Shown piece by piece: positions 34,265 to 42,598 of a stretch of 64,000 nt of DNA. The notes below the pieces were generated by a model. That model did no database searches. It saw only the letters and a list, made by a program, of their open reading frames with translations, and was not told the DNA's origin. The position numbers were made by a program, and so were the translations under genes. Location: the NCBI GenBank assembly GCA_027482225.1, contig JAIXWD010000020.1, positions 214,920 through 278,919 of the forward strand. Reading direction: 5' to 3'. Source of the stretch: Bacteroidota bacterium. Its GTDB lineage: Bacteria; Bacteroidota; Bacteroidia; UKL13-3. Every line of letters begins with the position of its first letter. The first letter of the stretch is position 1.

Positions 34265-35422
34265 TTATTCAACCCAGGTTTTGTAATATCCTGGGTCTTC
34301 CAATTTCATTGCCTCTTCTGTAATTTGTAATGGATAAAACGGGTCAATCATTACAGCAAGTTCGCGTGTTTCTTTTTTACCTATTGATTTCTCTACTGTG
34401 CCAGGGTGTGGCCCATGCGGAATACCTTTAGGATGTAAACTTATCATTCCACGTTCTACGTGTTTACGGCTCATAAAATCTCCATCAACATAATACAATA
34501 CTTCATCACTATCTACATTGCTGTGGTTGTATGGCGCAGGTATTGAATCTGGATGATAATCATATAACCGTGGTACAAACGAACAAATTACAAAGTTGTG
34601 TCCTTCAAAAGTTTGATGTATTGGAGGTGGCATGTGCACACGCCCGGTAATAGGTTCGTAGTTATGTATACTAAAGCCATAAGGATATTGGTAGCCATCC
34701 CAACCAATCGCATCAAACGGATGCGAGCCAAGGGTATAAGGGAATATCATATCTTGTTTTTTTATTAGCACCTTAAAGTCACCTAACTCATCATGGGTAT
34801 TGGTTAATACTGGTAGTTTAATATCACGTTCGCAATAAGGTGAATGCTCTAACAATTGCCCAAATGTGTTCATGTAACGTTTTGGTGGGCGAATAGGAGA
34901 GAAACTCTCTGTTATAAATAACCTATTTTGTTCTGTGTTAAAATGCAATTGATAAATCACACCCCTGGGTATCACCAAATAATCTCCGTATTCAAATTCA
35001 ATATCACCAAATATGGTTTTTAAAACGCCACTTCCTTCATGAACAAAAATCACCTCATCCGAATCGGCATTTTTATAAAAGTAATCAATCATGCTTTTTT
35101 TAGGCGCAGCAGAAGATAAGTATACATCCTTGTTAAACAACAGGTATACTCTACTGGCTAAATAATCATCAACAGGAGCGGTTTTAAATGTTAAAAAACT
35201 ACGATTTTGTAAGTTCTTTTTTAAGGCTGCTTTAGGCGCGATGTCATAAGGATCACCAATATCTTTAACCAATGTTGGCGGATGGCAATGGTATACCAAA
35301 CTGTATATACTACTAAAACCCTCGGTGCTCACCAATTCTTCCGAATAAAGTTTACCATCTGGTTTTCTAAATTGTACGTGGCGCTTAGCCGGTATTTGTC
35401 CTTGTTTGTGATAAAAAGGCAT
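34265..35422 (-). CDS. hmgA: Homogentisate 1,2-dioxygenase
   Basis: Cupin-fold iron dioxygenase that opens the homogentisate ring to maleylacetoacetate, 385 residues. The C-terminal cupin part carries PPPIHQTFEGHNFVICSF, DEVLYYVDGDFMSR and the metal segment HPKGIPHGPHPG. It is the shorter bacterial type. It heads the hmgA-hpd operon. Maleylacetoacetate isomerase and fumarylacetoacetase are not in the window. Confidence 0.94.
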   Translation of the reverse strand: MPFYHKQGQIPAKRHVQFRKPDGKLYSEELVSTEGFSSIYSLVYHCHPPTLVKDIGDPYDIAPKAALKKNLQNRSFLTFKTAPVDDYLASRVYLLFNKDVYLSSAAPKKSMIDYFYKNADSDEVIFVHEGSGVLKTIFGDIEFEYGDYLVIPRGVIYQLHFNTEQNRLFITESFSPIRPPKRYMNTFGQLLEHSPYCERDIKLPVLTNTHDELGDFKVLIKKQDMIFPYTLGSHPFDAIGWDGYQYPYGFSIHNYEPITGRVHMPPPIHQTFEGHNFVICSFVPRLYDYHPDSIPAPYNHSNVDSDEVLYYVDGDFMSRKHVERGMISLHPKGIPHGPHPGTVEKSIGKKETRELAVMIDPFYPLQITEEAMKLEDPGYYKTWVE

Positions 35423-35471
35423 TTTTCCTTATTGTTTTATGATGACTATTTATGCTTTCACAAAAAAAATA

Positions 35472-35486
35472 TTGCAATTGTTGCAA
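35472..35486. repeat. Paired TTGCAA motifs between hmgA and the TPR gene
   Basis: TTGCAA at 35472-35477 and again at 35481-35486, each self-complementary, with TTG between them. They lie 50 to 65 bp upstream of hmgA and about 70 bp upstream of the divergent TPR gene. They could be an operator for tyrosine-catabolism control, but no regulator gene is adjacent. Confidence 0.35.
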
Positions 35487-35554
35487 ACAAAATAGCGTTT
35501 TTTGTGACTGACTAATAATGTTAGTGCAATAAACAAAAGTATCCGAAATAGACA

Positions 35555-36556
35555 ATGAAAAAACTGATTTTTATCACCGCATTAATGGCACAGATAGTTG
35601 CTTGTAATAGTAATAATGATAAGGCTTCTAATAAGGAACAAAAACAAATAGTGCCATCGAAATCGATTACTGAAATTAGTATAGAAATAGAAAAAGATGC
35701 AACCAACCCCGAATTATATTACCGTAGAGCAAATGTTTATTTCGAGGAGAAAATGTTGGATGCAGCCTTGGCTGATATTGAACAATCGTTAGTATTAAGC
35801 GCAGATCAACCATTGTATTTGTTTTTTAAAGGCCGCATTTTATATGCAATGAATAAAACACAAGATGCCTCAATTGCCTATGAAAAAGCTATAACGATTA
35901 AACCCGATTTTGAAGAAGCTCAACTTAAATTAGCAGAGTTGTATTACATTGTAAAAGAACATAAAAAATCGATGGACTTATACAATACTATATTAGCAAA
36001 CAATAAAAGTAATACCACCGCTTTATTCTTTAAAGGGATGAATTTTAAAGAAATTGGAGATACCGCATCGGCTATTCAAACCTTTCAAAAAACATATGAA
36101 ATAGATCCTAATAATTACGATGCTGTAATGCAGCTAGGGAATTTATATGCAGGGTTAAAAAACAAAATAGCTTTAGATTATTATATTACTGCATCAAGAC
36201 TTAAACCTAAAAGTGCTGAGCCACCTTATTCTGCGGGAGTATACTTTCAGCAAAACAGTGAATATAAAAAGGCTGTAAAAATGTATGAACAAGCTTTGAA
36301 GGCTGATGAAAAGTACTATCAAGCTTATTACAATTCGGCATTAATAAATATGGAAATAGAACGTTACAGCGATGCTATTGTAAATTTAAACACAGTTGTG
36401 AGGCTTGAGCCTGGTTTGGTTGATGCTTATTTTATGCGTGGTATTTGTTACGAAGCCATGAAAAATAAAGAAGATGCCATTGTAAATTATCAGTATACTT
36501 TAGAGCTCGACCCTAAACATGTGGCAGCACAAAAAGCATTATCGTCCATCAAATAA
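35555..36556 (+). CDS. TPR-repeat lipoprotein
   Basis: 333 residues with a lipoprotein signal (MKKLIFITALMAQIVAC, Cys at 17). After a polar linker the protein is built of about eight tetratricopeptide repeats from residue 45 on; clear units include PLYLFFKGRILYAMNKTQDA, AEPPYSAGVYFQQNSEYKKA and VDAYFMRGICYEAMKNKEDA. It is likely a periplasm-facing scaffold for protein contacts. The partner is unknown. It lies 68 bp upstream of thrS. Confidence 0.88.
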   Translation: MKKLIFITALMAQIVACNSNNDKASNKEQKQIVPSKSITEISIEIEKDATNPELYYRRANVYFEEKMLDAALADIEQSLVLSADQPLYLFFKGRILYAMNKTQDASIAYEKAITIKPDFEEAQLKLAELYYIVKEHKKSMDLYNTILANNKSNTTALFFKGMNFKEIGDTASAIQTFQKTYEIDPNNYDAVMQLGNLYAGLKNKIALDYYITASRLKPKSAEPPYSAGVYFQQNSEYKKAVKMYEQALKADEKYYQAYYNSALINMEIERYSDAIVNLNTVVRLEPGLVDAYFMRGICYEAMKNKEDAIVNYQYTLELDPKHVAAQKALSSIK

Positions 36557-36624
36557 TAAATAGTAACCCATCTAATTTTAATTTTTTCTTTTTCGCTTTC
36601 TAGCACTTACTTTGCGTTACTTTT

Positions 36625-38562
36625 ATGAGCAATATTAATATCACATTACCTGACGGTTCGATTCGTTCGTTTGAATCGGGAGCAACCGCCTTAGATGTAG
36701 CCAAATCAATTAGCGAAGGCTTGGCCCGCAATGTATTAGCAGCTAAAGTAAATGGTGAGGTTTGGGATGCTACCCGACCTATACAAACTGATTCTACATT
36801 AACCTTGTTAACTTGGAATGACAAAGAAGCTAAACAAACCATGTGGCATTCTTCTGCACACATAATGGCGGAAGCAATTGAAGTGCTATTTCCTGGAACC
36901 AAATTTGGTATTGGGCCTGCAATTGAAAATGGGTTCTATTATGATGTAGATTTTGGCGGTAAAGAATTTTCGAGCGATGATTTTAAACGCATCGAAGAGA
37001 AAATGACAGAACTGGCCAAACAATCAAATGCCTTCAGCCGCAAAGAAGTTAGTAAAGCAGATGCTATTAACTATTTCAAAGAAAAAGGCGATGAGTATAA
37101 ACTTGATTTGTTAGCAGGTTTAGATGATGGTAGTATAACCTTTTATACCCAAGGTAATTTCACCGATTTATGCCGTGGTCCGCATGTGCCTCACACTGGT
37201 TTTATCAAAGCAATAAAATTAATGAGTGTTGCCGGAGCATACTGGCGTGGTGATGAAAAGAATAAAATGTTAACGCGTATTTATGGTGTAACTTTTCCTA
37301 AAAAATCAGAGCTGGATGAACACTTGGCAATTATTGAAGAGGCCAAGAAACGTGATCACCGTAAATTGGGTAAAGAAATGGAATTGTTTACTTTTTCCGA
37401 AAAAGTAGGCATGGGTTTACCATTGTGGTTGCCCAAAGGTGCGATGCTGCGTGAAAAGTTAGTGCAGTTTTTGCAAAAGGCACAAATAGCGGCTGGTTAT
37501 TTACCTGTAATAACACCACACATTGGTAACAAAAATTTATACATCACTTCAGGTCATTACGAAAAATATGGTGCTGATTCATTTCAGCCAATATCCACTC
37601 CTCGAGAAGGAGAAGAATTTTTCTTAAAACCAATGAATTGTCCGCATCATTGTGAAATCTATAAAGCTTCACCTAAGTCATACAAAGATTTACCGGTGCG
37701 TTATGCCGAGTTTGGTACAGTATACCGCTACGAACAAGCAGGTGAATTACATGGTTTAACACGTGTTCGTGGCTTTACTCAAGATGATGCACATTTGTTT
37801 TGTCGGCCGGACCAAGTAAAAGAAGAATTTATTAAAGTAATTGATTTGGTGCTTTATGTTTTTAAAGCTTTAGATTTTAAAGACTACACAGCACAAATAT
37901 CCTTACGTGATCCTGAAAATAAAGTTAAATATATTGGGTCTGATGAAAATTGGGCATTAGCAGAAAATGCTATTATCGAATCTGCAGCTGAAAAAGGTTT
38001 AACTACGGTTGTGGAGTTGGGAGAAGCCGCATTTTACGGTCCGAAGCTCGATTTTATGGTTAAAGATGCTATTGGCCGTAAATGGCAATTAGGCACTATT
38101 CAGGTTGATTATAATTTACCCGAACGTTTTGAGTTGGAATATACCGGAAGCGATAACCAAAAGCACCGCCCAGTAATGATACACCGAGCACCATTCGGCT
38201 CTTTAGAGCGTTTTGTTGCGGTTTTGATAGAGCATTGCGCAGGTAATTTCCCACTTTGGTTAACTCCTGAACCCGTTACTATACTACCAATTAGTGAAAA
38301 ATATCATGACTATGCGCAAAAAGTTGTGAATGTGCTTAATAAAGCAGATATTCGCGGCCCGCTTGATGATAGAAATGAGAAAGTGGGAAGAAAAATTAGA
38401 GATGCTGAAGTGAAGAAAATCCCATTTATGTTGGTGGTTGGCGAGCAGGAAATGCTAGAAGAAGCGGTTTCTGTTCGTAAGCATGGAGGAGAGGAAGTTG
38501 GGAAATTGAAACTAGAGGATTTTGTAAGCTATTTTAAAGAACAAGTAAAAATAAATAACTAA
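36625..38562 (+). CDS. thrS: Threonyl-tRNA synthetase
   Basis: Class II synthetase charging tRNA-Thr, 645 residues. An N-terminal TGS domain (about 1-62) is followed by the editing domain with [10 protein letters not shown] (zinc/editing HxxxH) and the catalytic core with [10 protein letters not shown] and [13 protein letters not shown]. The C-terminal anticodon domain is intact. It heads the thrS-infC-rpmI-rplT cluster and its stop is 4 bp before the infC start. Confidence 0.97.
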   Translation: MSNINITLPDGSIRSFESGATALDVAKSISEGLARNVLAAKVNGEVWDATRPIQTDSTLTLLTWNDKEAKQTMWHSSAHIMAEAIEVLFPGTKFGIGPAIENGFYYDVDFGGKEFSSDDFKRIEEKMTELAKQSNAFSRKEVSKADAINYFKEKGDEYKLDLLAGLDDGSITFYTQGNFTDLCRGPHVPHTGFIKAIKLMSVAGAYWRGDEKNKMLTRIYGVTFPKKSELDEHLAIIEEAKKRDHRKLGKEMELFTFSEKVGMGLPLWLPKGAMLREKLVQFLQKAQIAAGYLPVITPHIGNKNLYITSGHYEKYGADSFQPISTPREGEEFFLKPMNCPHHCEIYKASPKSYKDLPVRYAEFGTVYRYEQAGELHGLTRVRGFTQDDAHLFCRPDQVKEEFIKVIDLVLYVFKALDFKDYTAQISLRDPENKVKYIGSDENWALAENAIIESAAEKGLTTVVELGEAAFYGPKLDFMVKDAIGRKWQLGTIQVDYNLPERFELEYTGSDNQKHRPVMIHRAPFGSLERFVAVLIEHCAGNFPLWLTPEPVTILPISEKYHDYAQKVVNVLNKADIRGPLDDRNEKVGRKIRDAEVKKIPFMLVVGEQEMLEEAVSVRKHGGEEVGKLKLEDFVSYFKEQVKINN

Positions 38563-38566
38563 ACAT

Positions 38567-39190
38567 TTGGCAGCACCAAACACACCAAATACTCCCGGTA
38601 GACCAGCAGGACCGGGACAACGTCCGAACAACGGTTTGAAACCGGGATTTATATCACGTGGACGTAAATCGTTAGAACCTGAACATAAGTTAAACGAAAA
38701 CATTCGTGCTCGTGAAGTAAGGTTAGTAGGCGACAATGTGGAGCCGGGTATTGTAACTATACAAGTTGCTTTACGCATTGCCAATGAGTTGGAGTTAGAC
38801 TTAATTGAGATTTCGCCAAACGCGGAACCTCCGGTATGTAAAATAGCCGATTATAAAAAGTTTTTATACGAGCAGAAGAAAAAGAAAAAGGAATTAAAAG
38901 CGAATTCGGCCAAACAAGAGATTAAAGAAATTCGTTTCGGACCTAATACAGACGAGCATGATTTTGAATTTAAATTAAAACATGCCGAAAAGTTTTTGCA
39001 AGAGGGAAATAAAGTACGTGCTTACGTTTTTTTCAAAGGACGTGCTATTGTTTACAAAGAAAGAGGAGAGGTATTGTTACTTCAATTTGCACAAAAACTA
39101 TCTGAGTTAGGAAAAGTAGAGCAGTTGCCAAAGTTGGAAGGTAAAAAGATGTTTTTACTTATGGCACCAAAAGGTAAAGCTGCTAAGTAA
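38567..39190 (+). CDS. infC: Translation initiation factor IF-3, TTG start
   Basis: IF-3 prevents premature subunit joining and checks the start codon, 207 residues. The conserved core begins [19 protein letters not shown] and contains [18 protein letters not shown]. No ATG exists in frame before the core, so the start must be TTG at 38567. E. coli infC also uses a rare start (AUU) and is repressed by IF-3, so the same autoregulation is likely. A Pro/Gly/Asn-rich extension of about 35 residues precedes the core. Confidence 0.95.
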   Translation: MAAPNTPNTPGRPAGPGQRPNNGLKPGFISRGRKSLEPEHKLNENIRAREVRLVGDNVEPGIVTIQVALRIANELELDLIEISPNAEPPVCKIADYKKFLYEQKKKKKELKANSAKQEIKEIRFGPNTDEHDFEFKLKHAEKFLQEGNKVRAYVFFKGRAIVYKERGEVLLLQFAQKLSELGKVEQLPKLEGKKMFLLMAPKGKAAK

Positions 39191-39239
39191 ACAAAGAATT
39201 ATCGTAGATTGGATTTTAAAAAAAAAGGGAAACAGGATT

Positions 39240-39440
39240 ATGCCTAAAATGAAAACCAACAGTGCTGCCAAAAAGCGCTTTAAATTAACCCCTAGCGGTA
39301 AAATTAAACGTGCGCAAGCATTCAAAAATCACATCTTAACCAAAAAAACTACCAAGCAAAAACGCGGCTTAACCAAAATGGTTGTAGTTAGCGATGCCGA
39401 CATGGGATTGGTTAAACACTTACTTGGAATCGGTAAATAA
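39240..39440 (+). CDS. rpmI: Ribosomal protein bL35
   Basis: Small basic large-subunit protein bL35, 66 residues. It begins [20 protein letters not shown], the family signature, and ends HLLGIGK. It lies 49 bp after infC and 132 bp before rplT. Confidence 0.96.
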   Translation: MPKMKTNSAAKKRFKLTPSGKIKRAQAFKNHILTKKTTKQKRGLTKMVVVSDADMGLVKHLLGIGK

Positions 39441-39466
39441 TTTATCGTGAAAAGTAAAAGGCAACT

Positions 39467-39546
39467 AGGTAAGCCTTAAAATTACCTTGGTTTATTTTAA
39501 TTTTAACCCGAACATTAGCTCAAAAGAATTCAACCTAAAGTTGAAT
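39467..39546 (+). promoter_or_regulatory. Two stem-loops in the rplT leader, candidate bL20 control region
   Basis: AGGTAA (39467-39472) pairs with TTACCT (39482-39487). ATTCAAC (39528-39534) pairs with GTTGAAT (39540-39546) around CTAAA. In E. coli and Bacillus bL20 represses this operon by binding a structured leader that mimics its 23S site. Here the gap before rplT is the longest in the cluster. Whether bL20 binds it is inference. Confidence 0.45.
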
Positions 39547-39572
39547 CGCTTAAGTTCAAAAAAAAACAAATT

Positions 39573-39920
39573 ATGCCTCGTTCAGTAAATTCAGTAGCGT
39601 CTCGCAGACGCAGAAAAAAACTCCTAAAGTTAGCCAAAGGCTACTGGGGTAAACGTAAAAATGTATTAACCATTGCCAAGCACACCATTGATCGTGCATT
39701 GGCATTCTCTTACCGCGATAGAAAAACCAAAAAACGTAACTTCCGCAGCTTGTGGATCACCCGTATCAATGCAGGTGTACGTCAAGAAGGTTTATCTTAC
39801 TCTCAGTTTATGGGATTAGTGGCTAAGAACAATTTAGGTTTAAACCGTAAAGTTCTTGCTGATTTAGCAATGAATCACCCTGAAACTTTTAAAGCTGTAG
39901 TTGATTCAGTAAAAAAATAA
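39573..39920 (+). CDS. rplT: Ribosomal protein bL20
   Basis: Assembly protein bL20, 115 residues. The basic N-terminal helix shows [21 protein letters not shown] and the globular part [20 protein letters not shown]. It is the last gene of the thrS cluster and is followed by a terminator. Confidence 0.97.
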   Translation: MPRSVNSVASRRRRKKLLKLAKGYWGKRKNVLTIAKHTIDRALAFSYRDRKTKKRNFRSLWITRINAGVRQEGLSYSQFMGLVAKNNLGLNRKVLADLAMNHPETFKAVVDSVKK

Positions 39921-39952
39921 TTTATTAACCACACCGGTTTACGATATACATC

Positions 39953-39983
39953 AAAACCTCGTTAGCAATAACGGGGTTTTTTT
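39953..39983 (+). terminator. Terminator after rplT
   Basis: Arms AAAACCTCGTTA (39953-39964) and TAACGGGGTTTT (39969-39980) form a 12-bp stem (one T-G pair) with loop GCAA, followed by further T. Confidence 0.9.
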
Positions 39984-40061
39984 GTGCATCATAGTTTGCT
40001 AAAATTATTAGCTTTTTCAACTATTAATTTTATTTAGTTTTGATGACCACTTAAACCCCGA

Positions 40062-41156
40062 ATGGAAAATTTATTATACCAAATTGCACTTACGCAAATA
40101 CCCGGCATTGGCGATGTTTTGGCACGTAACCTAGTAAGTTATTGCGGTGGAGTTGCCGAAGTTTTTAAGCAGAAAAAATCACGTTTGTTACAAATACCTG
40201 GCATTGGCGAAACACTTGCCGATAGCATATATAAGTTTGATCATTTTAAAAATGCCGAGGCCGAGGTAAAGTTTATAGAAAAGCATGGAATTAAAACCTT
40301 GTTTTATTTGGATAAAGAGTACCCACAACGCCTTAAAAATTTAACAGACGCTCCGGTTATGCTTTATGCATTAGGCAATGCAAATTTAGATGCCGATAAA
40401 ATTGTGGGTATTGTGGGAACACGCAAAGCAAGTGATTATGGAAAAGCATTTACAGAGGAGTTAGTAGAAACGTTGAAACCAACGGGGGCTTTAATAATAA
40501 GTGGTTTGGCCCTGGGTATTGATGTAGCCGCACATCGTTGTTCAGTTAAAAACAACTTATCTACAGTGGGCGTAATGGCCCACGGGCTTGACAGGATTTA
40601 TCCTAGTCAGCATAAAACCATTGCAAAACAAATGCTTGAACATGGTGGACTATTATCCGAGTTTACAAGTGGTACAATTCCCGACAGAGAAAACTTTCCT
40701 AAACGAAACAGAATTGTTGCAGGCTTATCTGATGTATTGGTTGTGGTGGAAACTGGAGTTAAAGGAGGAGCCATGATTACTGCCGAAATTGCCAATAGTT
40801 ATAACAAAGAAATTATGGCTGTTCCTGGTAGGGTAAGTGATGAAAATTCTTATGGCTGTAATGCACTAATTAAACTTAACAAAGCATCTATAATCACTGT
40901 TCCTGATGATGTACTTATAGCCATGGGTTGGGAAACATCAACTCCTAAAATACCCAAACAGCAACAAATGCCTTTAGGTTTATCAGCCCAAGAGTTTACA
41001 ATTGTTAATTTTATTCGCAGCAAAACCAAAGCAGGAATTGATGACATCGCATTTGCACTACAAATAGATAGTAGTAACCTATACTTAACCTTGCTCGATT
41101 TAGAATTTAAAGGAATAATAAGACAACTTCCTGGAAAGTTTTTTGAATTGGCTTAA
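40062..41156 (+). CDS. dprA: DNA-processing protein DprA
   Basis: Loads RecA on incoming single-stranded DNA during natural transformation, 364 residues. The N-terminal helix-hairpin-helix part has QIPGIGDVLARNLV and LLQIPGIGETLADSI. The Rossmann-fold domain shows IVGTRKASDYG, SGLALGIDVAAHR and FPKRNRIVAGLSD. A C-terminal winged-helix segment (about 300-364) is present. Other competence genes are not in the window. Confidence 0.95.
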   Translation: MENLLYQIALTQIPGIGDVLARNLVSYCGGVAEVFKQKKSRLLQIPGIGETLADSIYKFDHFKNAEAEVKFIEKHGIKTLFYLDKEYPQRLKNLTDAPVMLYALGNANLDADKIVGIVGTRKASDYGKAFTEELVETLKPTGALIISGLALGIDVAAHRCSVKNNLSTVGVMAHGLDRIYPSQHKTIAKQMLEHGGLLSEFTSGTIPDRENFPKRNRIVAGLSDVLVVVETGVKGGAMITAEIANSYNKEIMAVPGRVSDENSYGCNALIKLNKASIITVPDDVLIAMGWETSTPKIPKQQQMPLGLSAQEFTIVNFIRSKTKAGIDDIAFALQIDSSNLYLTLLDLEFKGIIRQLPGKFFELA

Positions 41157-41271
41157 GACCAATTATAGATTTATGTAATTAGCTATTCTGAATCTAAGTA
41201 ATATTTCAACATCTACATTCATTATCATGATTTGTCTTTAAAAACAATTACAATTGGCATAACTTGCAACC

Positions 41272-42345
41272 ATGGTTTTAAAACGTTTTTTTCAAATCGT
41301 ATGGTTATTTGGTTTAATGGGTTTAACACAAACCTCCATTGCACAGCATAGCGCAAAACCAAAGCGTGTGGTTTTTTTAATTGGCGATGGCATGGGACTC
41401 ACACAAATTAGTGGAGCCATGAGTCAGTATAACGGGCAAAATGCTTTTATGCGTTTCCCGTTTGTTGGATTAAGCAAAACATCATCAGCCAAACAATATA
41501 TTACCGATAGTGGTGCTGGAGCTACCGCATTCTCCATTGGTAAAAAAACATATAATAATGCCATTGGTGTTGATGTTGATACGCTATCACAACCTACCTT
41601 GTTCGAGTTGGCCAAAAAGCAAAATATAGCTACTGGAGTTGTTGCCACAGTTAGTATACAGCATGCTACACCAGCAAGCTTTTATGCGCATGTAAAACAC
41701 CGTAAAATGTACGATAGCATTAGCACTTTTTTACTAAGTGGTAATTGCGATATTGCCATAGGTGGTGGTGCAAATTTTATTTATAACCGTGCTGATAAAA
41801 GAAACCTCGCAGACGATTTAAAAGCAAAGGGTTTTGGCGTATTTAACGACTCTATTTTGGTTGATATAAATGCTTCAAAATATATATACACCTTGGCAAA
41901 AGATGAAATGAAACCCATTTTAAAAGGAAGGGGTGATTTTTTAAAACGTGCATCAAACCAAGCCATAAAAAACTTGTCAAAAAATATAAATGGTTATTTG
42001 TTGATGGTGGAAGGTAGCCAAATTGATTGGGGTGGCCATGAAAATGATTACCAGTATATGAAAACCGAGCTTTGGGATTTTAACGAAACCATTAATACCA
42101 TATTAGATATGGCAGCACAAGATAAAGACATGTTGGTAATTGTTACTGCCGACCACGAAACAGGTGGTTTAACCTTAAACGAGAGTGATGACAAATTAAG
42201 TTTTACGCCTAAGTTTACCACTGGCGACCACACCGGTGTAATGGTGCCTGTATTTGCTTATGGCGCAGGTGCGCATGAGTTTGCAGGTATGTATGAAAAC
42301 ACCGAGATATTTAATAAAATTGTAAAGCTTCTAAACCTAAAATAA
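41272..42345 (+). CDS. Alkaline phosphatase (PhoA family), secreted
   Basis: 357 residues with a signal peptide (about 1-25, ending SIAQ). Metal and catalytic motifs are intact: GDGMGLTQ (Asp ligand), nucleophile Ser in TDSGAGATAF, EGSQIDWGGHEND, VTADHETGG and GDHTG. It releases phosphate from monoesters in the periplasm or outside. The protein is shorter than E. coli PhoA. Its stop overlaps the start of a small membrane protein gene by one base, so they are probably coupled. Confidence 0.93.
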   Translation: MVLKRFFQIVWLFGLMGLTQTSIAQHSAKPKRVVFLIGDGMGLTQISGAMSQYNGQNAFMRFPFVGLSKTSSAKQYITDSGAGATAFSIGKKTYNNAIGVDVDTLSQPTLFELAKKQNIATGVVATVSIQHATPASFYAHVKHRKMYDSISTFLLSGNCDIAIGGGANFIYNRADKRNLADDLKAKGFGVFNDSILVDINASKYIYTLAKDEMKPILKGRGDFLKRASNQAIKNLSKNINGYLLMVEGSQIDWGGHENDYQYMKTELWDFNETINTILDMAAQDKDMLVIVTADHETGGLTLNESDDKLSFTPKFTTGDHTGVMVPVFAYGAGAHEFAGMYENTEIFNKIVKLLNLK

Positions 42346-42593
42346 TGGACCAGAAATTAGTGTATTTGATACTGGCAGTAGTGGCGATTGTTGTATTTAT
42401 GAAAGTTTTTTTACCTAAGCTAAACCTTAAAATAAACCAAGGTAAAATACTACGCGCTATTTTGTTTTTAGGTATGATGATTTGGTTAGGAATTGATTTT
42501 TACCTGAAAGAAAAGTATTGGTACATTATATTTTTGGTATTGGGTACAGCTGCATTTTTATTGATGTTGAAGGATAGTAAACAAAAAGATTAG
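42345..42593 (+). CDS. Small membrane protein of unknown function
   Basis: 82 residues with three hydrophobic segments (about 4-20, 36-52 and 58-75), Lys-rich ends and the motif FLGMMIWLGIDFYLK. The start codon shares a base with the stop of the phosphatase gene. No family is recognised. It ends 5 bp from the convergent T9SS cargo gene, with no terminator between. Confidence 0.7.
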   Translation: MDQKLVYLILAVVAIVVFMKVFLPKLNLKINQGKILRAILFLGMMIWLGIDFYLKEKYWYIIFLVLGTAAFLLMLKDSKQKD

Positions 42594-42598
42594 CTGGT

